From Anaerolineae bacterium (lineage in GTDB: Bacteria; Chloroflexota; Anaerolineae; B4-G1), in assembly GCA_016783285.1 (NCBI GenBank), contig JADHWW010000103.1, positions 16,889-80,888 on the forward strand: a stretch of DNA of 64,000 bases, written 5' to 3'. Below, one piece after another: positions 53,113 to 61,449 of this stretch. The notes under the pieces are model-generated. The model had not been told where the DNA came from, did no database searches, and saw only the letters and a program-made list of their open reading frames with translations. Each line of letters starts with the position of its first letter. Position 1 is the first letter of the stretch. The position numbers and the translations under genes are program-made.

Positions 53113-53375
53113 AGCCGCCCCAACTCGCGTAGCGTGGCTGCGTCCTCGTCCAGATCAGCCACATCGTAATGCGGCGAGATGCGGCGCGAAGCCAGCAACT
53201 GGCGGAATTCCCACAATGTCATCCCGGCCAACTCGCGTGCCTTGCCAATGGACAGACGTCCTTGAGCATACAGGTAGACCGCCATTTCCACCTTCAACTC
53301 CGAGATAGTAAGGCGAGCTGAATCCAGGATGTCCTGAGGTACCTCTAGTGCTAGTACACTGGTGGTGCTCATCAT
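53109..53375 (-). CDS. UPF0175 antitoxin
   Basis: 88 residues (first or second ATG). VPQDILDSARLTISELKVEMAV, LYAQGRLSIGKARELAG and MTLWEFRQLLASRRI are the UPF0175 DNA-binding pattern. It pairs with the DUF3368 toxin. TATAAT on the minus strand at 53412-53407 stands ~30 bp upstream. Confidence 0.9.
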   Translation of the reverse strand: MMSTTSVLALEVPQDILDSARLTISELKVEMAVYLYAQGRLSIGKARELAGMTLWEFRQLLASRRISPHYDVADLDEDAATLRELGRL

Positions 53376-53406
53376 ACCATTCCTTTCCGATAATCACGGC
53401 CACTCA

Positions 53407-53436
53407 ATTATACCCGAATAGGTCGTTGTGGGCGAA
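53407..53436 (-). promoter_or_regulatory. Predicted promoter of the UPF0175-DUF3368 pair
   Basis: TTCGCC, 18 bp, TATAAT (53412-53407). The block GTTCGCC(C/A)ACAACG(A/G)CCTA....TATAATT recurs upstream of the gene at 53841, so it was duplicated with the DUF3883 tail. Confidence 0.5.
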
Positions 53437-53446
53437 CTGGCCTGCC

Positions 53447-53537
53447 CTATCTATCGCCAGTTTGCCCACGCCACGTCTCCTCGTGGATGATAAACCCGGT
53501 GGCGAAGATATCCTCACCCATCCCGAAGTGCTCGGGC
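53447..53537 (-). pseudogene. DUF3883 3'-end fragment, copy 3 (short)
   Basis: Codes ~28 residues, EHFGMGEDIFATGFI and IHEETWRGQTGDR, then a stop. It begins one or two bases after the stop of the upstream antitoxin gene (53539). Confidence 0.82.
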
Positions 53538-53538
53538 A

Positions 53539-53841
53539 TTAGATGTCCTCTCGAGGGAAATTGCCCCACATCTCCCGTCGCGCCTCGGCGATTTCCTCTT
53601 CGGTGATGTCGAGACCCCGCCACAGCCCGCGCAGGGACTTGCGCGGAGTAGGCTGGGCAGCCTTCAACTCGCGCTCAATGTCGGGAACTATGCGCTCAAT
53701 CAGACGCGCTTTATCCACTGGCGAAAGTCGCTGCACCAGGTCCAAGGCTTCCCCTAAAGTCACAACACACTTTCCATGCTTCGCCTCCGTGATCAGTCCA
53801 CCTATCTCCAGGTCGTTCCTTACTAGAGTTATCGTGTCCAC
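53539..53841 (-). CDS. Antitoxin-like protein, orphan
   Basis: 100 residues from a GTG. LSPVDKARLIERIVPDIERE and SLRGLWRGLDITEEEIAEAR followed by REMWGNF are typical of short antitoxins that precede PIN/VapC toxins in this phylum. No toxin gene follows; DUF3883 tail copy 3 begins at its stop. The -10 TATAAT (53851-53846) is only five bases from the GTG, so the mRNA may be leaderless or a later start may be used. Confidence 0.72.
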   Translation of the reverse strand: MDTITLVRNDLEIGGLITEAKHGKCVVTLGEALDLVQRLSPVDKARLIERIVPDIERELKAAQPTPRKSLRGLWRGLDITEEEIAEARREMWGNFPREDI

Positions 53842-53892
53842 CCGAATTATACACAAGTAGGCCGTTGTTGGCGAACCCACTAGCAGGGAACA

Positions 53893-53933
53893 GAAACCAG
53901 GTTTTCGGGAAGCCGTCCGTAGAATCCGGTTTC
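53893..53933. repeat. Palindromic element copy 6, intergenic, diverged
   Basis: Arms GAAACCAGG and CCGGTTTC around a longer, decayed centre. It sits between DUF3883 tail copy 4 and the promoter of the orphan antitoxin. Confidence 0.75.
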
Positions 53934-54043
53934 TATCCGCCACCGGCTTTCTCCCGCCACTTTTCTTCGGGCAGAATGAACCCCGTGGCAAAAATGTCTT
54001 CGCCCAGTTGGAAGTGGGCTGCCGGGTTCTGGATTTGGTCTTC
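53933..54043 (-). pseudogene. DUF3883 3'-end fragment, copy 4
   Basis: Codes ~36 residues (QIQNPAAHFQLGEDIF, ATGFILPEEKWREKAGGG, stop). It marks the sbcC-side edge of the island. The remaining 54044-54169 has no gene that I can support. Confidence 0.82.
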
Positions 54044-54169
54044 AGCCGATAGCACAACGCATCTCTCCTGCGTCTTACGTCAACCATCTTCACGTGTCGG
54101 GTGCACTTGATTGTAGCCCATGTCGGATATGCGGGCAACCCTATCCATCAACTCATACAAGCCCGCAAA

Positions 54170-56875
54170 CTACGACGCCTCCACCCGGCTGACGCCGTTC
54201 TCTTTGACCACCCGCACCACGTTGTCGGTGTCCCGCTCGAATGTGTCGTCGTGGCTGATGACGAAAATCTGGGAGAAACCCTTGACGTTCAGGATCTGCT
54301 CGGCCAGGTTGTCGCGCCGGTGATCGTCCAGGTTGGCCGTCGGCTCGTCGAAGAAAGCGATGTCAACTGCCGAGACCTCGCGCAATAGTGCCAGGCGCAC
54401 GGCCAGGGCGGCCGCCATCTGCTCGCCGCCGGAGAGTTGCTTGAAGGTGCGCTCCCGACCACCTGCCGTCAGCACGATCTCGTAGCCCTCCGTCCAGCGC
54501 AGTCGAGCGGTTTGGTCGGCCATAATGTCGGCGTAGAGGCAGGCTGCCTGCAACGAGATGACTTCCACCAATGCCTGAGTCACCTGCGGCCCCGCGTCTC
54601 GCAACACCTGGCGCAGGTAGTCCAGGAGGGCCAGCACCTCGACCAACTCAGCGTGCTCGACGCGGGCTGTCTCGAGGGCCTCCTGCACGCCCACCAGCCG
54701 CTCTATCTCAGCCTGTCCTTCGTCTACCTGGCTTCGCTGCAGGCGAATCCGCTCGCCCAAAGTCGCCATCTCATTGCTCAAGGTGGTAAACGCTTCCACC
54801 AGTTGCGCGTAGACTGCGGCATCATAGTCCGCTGCAACCTGGTCTCGCTCCCGGACCGCCCGCTCCCACTCAGTATGGGCGGTCTTCCGTTCATCGTTCA
54901 GGGCAGCGACGCTTTCCTTCCGCTCTCCCAACGTCTCTGCCTCGCGGATGTGCTCCAGGTAGCGCCGGTGATCCGGTTCGTGAGTGGCCTGCGCCGCTCG
55001 CTTAGCCTCGACACGCTCATCCAGGTCGGCGTAGTCTGCCAACGCCTCCTTGAGCGCGTCCTTATGCCCCTTCAACTCGGCGATGCGCTCCTTCGTCGCC
55101 GTCAAATCCTGCTCCGCAATCTCCCGCTGGTCGGCGGTGTCGGCAGCGCGCTGGTAGTCACGGCGGGGATCTCCCAGGATCTCCAGTTCGGCTGTCAGCC
55201 GTTCGACCTCGGCCGGCGCGCCGGCCAGGTCAGAAAGCGTTGCTTCGATCCCCGACACAGATTTCCGTTGAGTATCTATCTGCGCCGCGAGATCATCTGC
55301 CTCCGCCTGGCGGGGCAACTTCTTGACTCGCTTTTCCCGCTTGCGCAGCGCACTCTGTTTCTGGCGGCGGCTTTTCTCTGCTGTATCTTGCCGGGATATC
55401 GCTTCGTCCAGCGCCGCCTCTAGTTCTGCCTGGCGTGCCTGATTGCGCGCCAGCAACTCGGAACGGTGTTCCGGCGTCAACGGGCCTTCGCACACAGGGC
55501 ACACCGCCGTCTCAACTGTTTCCAGAGTGACGGTTTGCTCTTTCAGTTGATCCAGTTCCGCCTTGTGCGCCGCGATTTGAGCCGTCAGCGCATCACGTTG
55601 TCCGTCCAGTTCCTCCAGTCCCGCTTGCAGCGCTTCGATCTCCCCCTCGACCTCGACCATTTCGGCCAGGCCAGCCTGCACGCCAGACAGCCTTATCTCC
55701 AGATCGATCAATCGGGTCTGTTCTTGACGCAAGGCTAACTCCGCACCGGCCAGACGGCCGGCGGCGCGACGGGCCTCGGCCAGTTCGCTCTCCAGCCGTT
55801 GCTGCGCTTTTACCTGTGGGTCTAGCATCGCCATCTCGGCCTCGGCTGCGGCGATGGCCTCTAGTTTCGATTCCAGCCCGGCGACTCTCTGCTGGGCCAG
55901 GGCCAGGTCGGTGACGTGGCGCTGAAGCGCGTCGTTCAGGCGGTCGCGTTCTCGCCGCTGACCATCCAACTCGGCCAGATTCGCCTGGGCCGCCAGATAA
56001 GCCTGGTGTCCGACTCCCGTCTCGCCCACTACGGACTGGGCCTGCGCCGCTCGCTCGACGGCGGCCTGGGCATCGGCCAGTCGTGCATCAAGCGTCTTGA
56101 CCCCTGCCTCGGCCTGGGTAACCGTTTGCTTCAGCGCATCCAGACGTTCCTTGATAGATGCGAAGGCTTCCTTACGCTGAGTCACGTCTTCCAATTCAAC
56201 CTGCAAGACAGCCTGGCGCTTTTCACCGGCCTCAATCTCAGCCCGCAGGCCGGCCACTTTCTCCCGCAAGACTGGCAGTGGTTTGACCTCAGCCTCGAAG
56301 CCGGCAATACTCTTCTCCTGCTCGGCGATCCACTTCTTGAGATGACTTCGCGGATCGAGCAGCGCCTTCCAGACCTTCTCGTACTCATCCACGCGGAGAA
56401 GGGGGTTGAAGGTGTTCTTGCGATTGCTCGCCTTGTCCAGGAAGGCCGCTGTCAGCAGACCCTGGGGCACGCCGACCGCATCCTCGAAGAGGGCGGATAA
56501 ACTGGTAGTTTCCTCCACCTCCATAAACTCGTGAAGCCAGGCCTGCGTCTCTTCTCTACCATTTGTGAGATTCTGGTCGATCTCTGGATCATAGACGTAG
56601 TAACGGCTGCTGTGGCCGTACTTGCGGACCACCTGGTAGGTTCGCTCATCGTCGCTGACCAGGTGAACGGTGATGGTGGCCGTCTTTTCTCCCTCGCGGA
56701 CGAAGTTGCGTCGTGTGTAGGGCAAAGAGTCAAAGAGGACAAAACCGATGGCCTCCAGCAGTGTACTCTTGCCCGCGCCGTTTGGCCCGCAGATGGCATT
56801 GGTACCCTCGGTAAATACCACGCTTTCCCGCCGGTAACTCTTGACGTTTTCCAGGTCTATCTGGGCAATCCGCAT
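54170..56875 (-). CDS. sbcC: SbcC/Rad50-type ATPase
   Basis: 901 residues. Walker A ICGPNGAGKSTLLEA (~28-42), long coiled coil, zinc hook CPVC (~457-460), second coiled coil, then LSGGEQMAAALAVRLAL and Walker B FFDEPTANLDDHRR. With SbcD it forms a nuclease complex that opens hairpins and processes DNA ends. Start chosen at the ATG before RIAQIDLENVKSY, with GGAAGAGG upstream; an in-frame TTG six codons earlier would overlap the repeat at 56894. Confidence 0.93.
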   Translation of the reverse strand: MRIAQIDLENVKSYRRESVVFTEGTNAICGPNGAGKSTLLEAIGFVLFDSLPYTRRNFVREGEKTATITVHLVSDDERTYQVVRKYGHSSRYYVYDPEIDQNLTNGREETQAWLHEFMEVEETTSLSALFEDAVGVPQGLLTAAFLDKASNRKNTFNPLLRVDEYEKVWKALLDPRSHLKKWIAEQEKSIAGFEAEVKPLPVLREKVAGLRAEIEAGEKRQAVLQVELEDVTQRKEAFASIKERLDALKQTVTQAEAGVKTLDARLADAQAAVERAAQAQSVVGETGVGHQAYLAAQANLAELDGQRRERDRLNDALQRHVTDLALAQQRVAGLESKLEAIAAAEAEMAMLDPQVKAQQRLESELAEARRAAGRLAGAELALRQEQTRLIDLEIRLSGVQAGLAEMVEVEGEIEALQAGLEELDGQRDALTAQIAAHKAELDQLKEQTVTLETVETAVCPVCEGPLTPEHRSELLARNQARQAELEAALDEAISRQDTAEKSRRQKQSALRKREKRVKKLPRQAEADDLAAQIDTQRKSVSGIEATLSDLAGAPAEVERLTAELEILGDPRRDYQRAADTADQREIAEQDLTATKERIAELKGHKDALKEALADYADLDERVEAKRAAQATHEPDHRRYLEHIREAETLGERKESVAALNDERKTAHTEWERAVRERDQVAADYDAAVYAQLVEAFTTLSNEMATLGERIRLQRSQVDEGQAEIERLVGVQEALETARVEHAELVEVLALLDYLRQVLRDAGPQVTQALVEVISLQAACLYADIMADQTARLRWTEGYEIVLTAGGRERTFKQLSGGEQMAAALAVRLALLREVSAVDIAFFDEPTANLDDHRRDNLAEQILNVKGFSQIFVISHDDTFERDTDNVVRVVKENGVSRVEAS

Positions 56876-56893
56876 CTTATGTACCTCTTCCAA

Positions 56894-56925
56894 GAAACCG
56901 GGGTTTTTCCTAAAAACCCGGTTTC
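56894..56925. repeat. Palindromic element copy 7, at the sbcD-sbcC junction
   Basis: Arms GAAACCGGG/CCCGGTTTC with core TTTTTCCTAAAAA. It encodes the last residues of SbcD (QKPGF) and its TAG stop. Confidence 0.9.
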
Positions 56926-58166
56926 TGGGTAATCGAGCGACGTAGGTAGTCTATCACGGTCTCCGGGGTGCTGTCTTCCAGGACCAACCGCTTCACGTCG
57001 AGGGCAACGCGCGTCCAGGCGTCAGCGGCTGGTCGGAAGCGGGCATCTCGCTCCAGCAACTCGCGGACGATGGCGCGCTCCAGTTCCGGGCGGCTGGCCT
57101 CGACGTCCACGGCGATCTCGAACTCGACTGGTGTGGTCATATTTCGCACCCGGGTCACGAGGGGCAACCAGGCATCGTCCAGCAAGCCTTTGATATAGTC
57201 CAGGTCGAGGTCGTAACGACTAAAGGGGAGCACACCGCCCAACGTGAGTTCGACAACAGGAGCCGAATCGCGGGCAATGGCGCTCCCTTCACGCTCTAGT
57301 AGTGCGCGCACTGCGTCGTAGACAAGGTTGGGGTCGGTGAACGTGTCTACCTCCAGACGAAAGCGATGGAAGGGACGGCGTGGGGTGGCGATCAACTCGG
57401 CCTGGTGATCTGGATCACACCCCGGCTGAATCTCGACCAGGTAATAGCCTCGCTCCCGCCAGGCGACCTCCTCGATGCTCCAGGTCTCTGGCGAACCAGG
57501 GTTATAGATCCACCCATCCACAGCGTAGGGCTTGTGGATATGCCCCAAGGCAAGATAGTTGATGCACTCCCGCAACGGGGCCAGGTCGTTATAAGCGAGC
57601 GTGCCGGAGTAGCGCGGCAGTTGCCCTTCCATCCCAGCGTGGGACACCAGGATGGCAAATTCTACGTTGTCATGATCCATCTCAGCCAGGGCGTTAGAGA
57701 AGAGGCCAAAAACTTTGCCAGTGGAAGCGCCGTAGTACTTGAGGCCATAAACGCGGACGCCAGCGGGCAGATCCAGATAGGCCCCTCCGGCGTCGCCGTA
57801 TGGCTCCAGGATGGCACGTCCATCCTCAAAGCGCGGGTTGAGCAGGTGCAGATAACCCAGTCCATCCAGAAAGTCCACCCACGAATACTGGTTACGGTAA
57901 TGCGCCTTTTCGTGGTTGCCTTCGACGGCGACGACAGGGACGCCGGTCTCGCGCAGCATCCTGAACCCCTCGATGGCCACGCGCATGGCCAGTGGGTCTA
58001 CGGTGCGTTTCTCAAAGAGATCGCCGGCCAGCAGGACAAAGTCCACCTGCTGCTCAATGGCCTGTTCGACGATGTACAGAAAGGCCTGGCTAAAGTCGTT
58101 GAAGCGTTCTCTGGAGCCGTATTGTTGGTAGCCGAGGTGGATATCGGCAATGTGCATGAAGCGCAT
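56910..58166 (-). CDS. sbcD: SbcD/Mre11-type nuclease
   Basis: 418 residues. Phosphoesterase motifs MHIADIHLGY (metal ligands Asp, His), LLAGDLFE, VAVEGNHEKAH and ILVSHAG, then LALGHIHKPY, all required for the dinuclear metal site. It is the nuclease subunit paired with SbcC, whose gene begins 35 bp downstream. The last five codons and stop lie within a dispersed palindrome, so its C-terminus is repeat-derived. Start ATG preceded by GGAGG. Confidence 0.93.
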   Translation of the reverse strand: MRFMHIADIHLGYQQYGSRERFNDFSQAFLYIVEQAIEQQVDFVLLAGDLFEKRTVDPLAMRVAIEGFRMLRETGVPVVAVEGNHEKAHYRNQYSWVDFLDGLGYLHLLNPRFEDGRAILEPYGDAGGAYLDLPAGVRVYGLKYYGASTGKVFGLFSNALAEMDHDNVEFAILVSHAGMEGQLPRYSGTLAYNDLAPLRECINYLALGHIHKPYAVDGWIYNPGSPETWSIEEVAWRERGYYLVEIQPGCDPDHQAELIATPRRPFHRFRLEVDTFTDPNLVYDAVRALLEREGSAIARDSAPVVELTLGGVLPFSRYDLDLDYIKGLLDDAWLPLVTRVRNMTTPVEFEIAVDVEASRPELERAIVRELLERDARFRPAADAWTRVALDVKRLVLEDSTPETVIDYLRRSITQKPGF

Positions 58167-58286
58167 AGGCGCTTACCTCCTCCTACGCCACGAATCGTAC
58201 ACCTCCCCATGCTCGTTCAACCACAGTTCAGTTTGCACTCAATACAGAGCAGGATTAACAGAACTAAAGGATAAACTGCTCAGGCT

Positions 58287-58385
58287 ACCTTCCCGAAAGC
58301 TAAAAGTTAACTGTCAGATAGACCCAAATCTGTCACATGACCAGAATCTTGACAAAACTCGGCCCGTTGGAGCTTTCGGGAAGGT
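58287..58385. repeat. Inverted repeat with 15-bp perfect arms
   Basis: ACCTTCCCGAAAGCT (58287-58301) and its exact reverse complement (58371-58385), 69 bp apart, in the 308-bp gap between cinA and sbcD. The rest of the gap (58386-58474) has a CATTCGTGTGTATCCGTGTG direct repeat. No gene seen; probably a non-autonomous element. Confidence 0.75.
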
Positions 58386-58474
58386 AAATCTGAGTACCCC
58401 TGAGTAGTAACAAAAACCTGTGAGAACCCGTTTCATTCGTGTGTATCCGTGTGCTATTTGTGCCTGTAAGGTTG

Positions 58475-59728
58475 TCAAGCACTTTCGTCGCCCTTTTCCT
58501 GCTCCAGCACCCACAGCCGCACCAGCGATAAGGCAGCGTCGGCGGCCCACTCCCGCACGCGGGCGCGGTCGCCGCTGAAACTGAGCCGGCGGCAGGTCTC
58601 CCGCCCCCACAGGTTCACCGCTACGTGGACCGCGCCGTAGCGCCGTCCGGGGGTGCTGCCGTCAGGGATGGCGATTGCTCCCACGCCCACGCCGACATCG
58701 GCGCCGGTGGCGTGCCGCGCGGTCGAAGCCATCGTCAACGCGGTCTCTTCGTCCGCCAGGCTGCCCCCCCTGGGCTTTCCCAATGACGCCAGCGCCACGT
58801 CAGGTACCGCACTGCGGCGGAACCAGCGCTGGGATCCCTCCGGCTCGGTCAGCCGGGCGGCGACCAGCCCGCCGGTGCCCACCTCCACCGTCGCGATGGT
58901 CAGCCCGCGCTCAATCAACAGGTCGGCCACCACCTGGGGCAGGTCCCGTTCGTCCTCGCTGATGACGTACCGTCCCAGTTCAGCCCGCAGTGTTGCCAGG
59001 TCCGCCTCAATCAGCATTTCCGTCTCCTCCGGCGTGCTGCCTGCGGCGACCACTTCGACGGTGATGGTGCCCCGGTGGGGCAGGAGCCCCAGGAGCGGGT
59101 TGCGGCCCCGCGCCAACATCGGCCGGACCCGCTCGTTGATCACCGACTCCGGCAACCCATAGACCTTGAGGAACGCCCGCCGGACGTGGTGACCGGCCCC
59201 CACCAACTCCCGCAGCCGGGGCAGGATAAACCCTTCCAGCATGCCCTCCATCTCATAGGGGATGCCGGGTGTGACGAAGATGTGCCTCCCATCTGTCGGC
59301 AGGTAGAATCCGGCAGCGGTACCCCGGTCGTTGTAGATGATCTGGCTGCCAGCAGGCACCTGGGCCTGGATACGGTTGCTCGTCAATATTGTTGGGGGCA
59401 TCGTGCGGCCCCGGCGGGCAAACCGCTCCTGGATGCGGGCCAGCGCCTCGGCGTCCTCCACCAACTCCAGGCCGAAGTGAGCAGTGACCGCCTGGCGGGT
59501 CAGGTCGTCCTCCGTCGGCCCCAGCCCGCCAGTGATGATGACGACGCCTGCCACGTCCAGCGCGGTGCGCAATCCCCAATGGATCGCCTCCAGGTCGTCG
59601 CCCACGCTGAGATGGAGAACCACCTCAGCGGGCAAGAGCGCCAAACGGCGTGAGATCACCTGAGAGTTGGTGTCCAGCCGGTAGCCGCAGGTCAGTTCGT
59701 CACCGATGGTGAGAATGGCTGCTCTCAC
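58475..59728 (-). CDS. cinA: CinA-family protein with altered C-terminal amidase site
   Basis: 417 residues from a GTG overlapping the upstream stop by 4 bp (59725-59728). The N-terminal MoCF/COG1058 domain is intact: AAILTIGDELTCGYRLDTNS, VVIITGGLGPTEDDLTR, VTPGIPYEMEGML. The C-terminal CinA domain (PncC-like nicotinamide mononucleotide amidase) reads TVEVGTGGLVAARLTE where the family has ESCTGG; Ser is Val and Cys is Gly, and the following Lys region is also unlike the family. The pyrophosphatase half may work and the amidase half probably does not. Confidence 0.88.
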   Translation of the reverse strand: MRAAILTIGDELTCGYRLDTNSQVISRRLALLPAEVVLHLSVGDDLEAIHWGLRTALDVAGVVIITGGLGPTEDDLTRQAVTAHFGLELVEDAEALARIQERFARRGRTMPPTILTSNRIQAQVPAGSQIIYNDRGTAAGFYLPTDGRHIFVTPGIPYEMEGMLEGFILPRLRELVGAGHHVRRAFLKVYGLPESVINERVRPMLARGRNPLLGLLPHRGTITVEVVAAGSTPEETEMLIEADLATLRAELGRYVISEDERDLPQVVADLLIERGLTIATVEVGTGGLVAARLTEPEGSQRWFRRSAVPDVALASLGKPRGGSLADEETALTMASTARHATGADVGVGVGAIAIPDGSTPGRRYGAVHVAVNLWGRETCRRLSFSGDRARVREWAADAALSLVRLWVLEQEKGDESA

Positions 59729-61053
59729 TTCACTACCTCCTGCGCCACCCGCCGCCCCATCTCCACCGCGTAGTTGGTCCCCCGGTCCCAGGGATAGACC
59801 TGGCTCATGTTCGCCATCCACAGCCCAGGGACGCCCGTCTTCAGCGGGGGGATATTGCGCGAATGGTGAAGCGTGGGGACCGGCTGAGCGTACTTATCGG
59901 TGAACATCCAACTGTCCCGCACCCAGTCGAGGCGGAAATCGGGATTGATCTTGACCAGGCTCGGCAGGTAGGTCTCCAGCAACTGCTCCTTGCTGTAGCC
60001 GAAGTAGGGATGATCGGGCGGCAGGTAATCGCCGCAGTAGACCAGGTGGTCGCCGCCGTAGTGCTCTGGGCTGATGTAGTTGGTGTGCTCGACCAGCCCC
60101 ATGAAAGGGAACTCTCCACCTTTAGGCAGGTTGATCCAGTAGTGGCCCCCGGTCAGGCGATGCCTGAGGGCCAGGATGAGCACTACCGCACCCATAGACT
60201 TGAGCCGCTCCAATTTCGCGGCGTAGTCGGGCGGGAGATCGGGGGTCAGTTGAAGCATCGCCCGGGGGGAGCAGGTGGCGATGACCCGCTCGTGCTCGGC
60301 GACGCCCGCCGCCGTCTCCAGCCGCAGGTGACCCTCGGCGCTGGGATGGACAGCCTGTACCGCTGCGCCCAGCCGCACCTGTCCCCCCTGCGCCTGCACT
60401 CGCTCGACCAGCAGGTCCACAAAGCCCTGGAACCCGCCGACGAAGTAACCCAGGCTGGCGGTGCGTTTGTACAACCTGGCCCACATCCAGGCCATGTTCA
60501 CGTCCCGATAGCTCTCTTCACCGAATTTGCTGATGAGTAGCGGCTTCCACCATACGTCGTAGGCCCTCTCACCGACCGCCCGGCGCAGCCACTCGTCTGC
60601 TGAAACGTGCTCCAGCGGACGCCAGTTCCTGGTCAATATCAGGTAGACGCCCACCAACCCGACCCGCAGACGATCTACGAGCGGCAACGGTGTAAACTGA
60701 AGCACGCGGATGGCGCGGTGCAGCGGCGGGAACGGGATGAACTTTAGCGAGGGAACGGGGCTATCAAGTGGGTAGAGCCGCCCCTGATAGTAGAGAGTGG
60801 TGGTGGGGCGGGGGAAGAAGAGCCGGTCGTGGGCACCTAGTTCTTCAATCAGATGGATGACGTCGTCGTCGGAGGCGAACCAGTGGCGATAGAAACGGTC
60901 GAGAGGCCACTCCCAGCGCTCGTCGCGAAAGCCTGCCGCGAGACCTCCGGCGTAGGGCCGCGCCTCGTAAACGGCGACAGCGTGGCCCTGCTTCGTCAGA
61001 TCGTAGGCGGCCGTGAGGCCGGTGATTCCCGCGCCGATGATGCCGATGTTCAT
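59725..61053 (-). CDS. FAD-dependent oxidoreductase (amine oxidase/UGM-like)
   Basis: 442 residues from the ATG before NIGIIGAGITGLTAAYDL (GxGxxG FAD site); AGGLAAGFRDERWEWPLDRF continues the fold, and the C-terminal region has GVPGLWMANMSQVYPWDRG, the usual FAD-binding end. The family covers protoporphyrinogen-type oxidases, phytoene desaturases and mutases; the FYRHWF signature after the first helix is common in cell-envelope sugar or lipid clusters. The neighbouring flippase-like gene suggests a lipid or polyprenyl substrate, but this is inference. Confidence 0.8.
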   Translation of the reverse strand: MNIGIIGAGITGLTAAYDLTKQGHAVAVYEARPYAGGLAAGFRDERWEWPLDRFYRHWFASDDDVIHLIEELGAHDRLFFPRPTTTLYYQGRLYPLDSPVPSLKFIPFPPLHRAIRVLQFTPLPLVDRLRVGLVGVYLILTRNWRPLEHVSADEWLRRAVGERAYDVWWKPLLISKFGEESYRDVNMAWMWARLYKRTASLGYFVGGFQGFVDLLVERVQAQGGQVRLGAAVQAVHPSAEGHLRLETAAGVAEHERVIATCSPRAMLQLTPDLPPDYAAKLERLKSMGAVVLILALRHRLTGGHYWINLPKGGEFPFMGLVEHTNYISPEHYGGDHLVYCGDYLPPDHPYFGYSKEQLLETYLPSLVKINPDFRLDWVRDSWMFTDKYAQPVPTLHHSRNIPPLKTGVPGLWMANMSQVYPWDRGTNYAVEMGRRVAQEVVK

Positions 61054-61060
61054 TAGCCCG

Positions 61061-61441
61061 CTATCCCTCAACCAACCACTCAAGCTTGGTGTGTTTCACA
61101 TCTACCGATCTCAGCCAGGCAATGTGTACTCCTCTGTGCGCGGCTTCTTTGATAAGCCAATCCGTCCGGGGGCGTTTCCTACATATCCCACTGAGGTAGC
61201 CCTGAAGACGAGGGCGCACGCAAAAGTCTGCCAGGACCTCGCATCGCATGGCGGTTGGATACCGTTTGGTCACAAGGTCGAACGAGGGTAGGTCATCTTC
61301 AAGCACGCGCTTGAAGCGTTTTCCGTGCTGTTGGGTGGTGAATCCCCATCGCGGAAAGACCTTGATTTGGACAACCAGGCTGGGGTCACTCACACCAGCC
61401 CGCTGTTTGTCATCCCCAAACACGATAGGCCCCACTGCCAA
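61061..61441 (-). CDS. Hypothetical protein
   Basis: 126 residues from a TTG. VVQIKVFPRWGFTTQQHGKR, FDLVTKRYPTAMRCEVLADF and DWLIKEAAHRGVHIAWLRSV have protein-like makeup. I do not recognise the family. It fits neatly between two genes on the same strand (7 bp and 8 bp gaps), which argues for a real gene. Confidence 0.45.
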   Translation of the reverse strand: MAVGPIVFGDDKQRAGVSDPSLVVQIKVFPRWGFTTQQHGKRFKRVLEDDLPSFDLVTKRYPTAMRCEVLADFCVRPRLQGYLSGICRKRPRTDWLIKEAAHRGVHIAWLRSVDVKHTKLEWLVEG

Positions 61442-61449
61442 TCCGACCT

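Noticed and set aside
43400..54100. Integrase, transposase or tRNA attachment site for the island
   Set aside because: None seen on either strand; borders are defined only by gene remnants and repeats.
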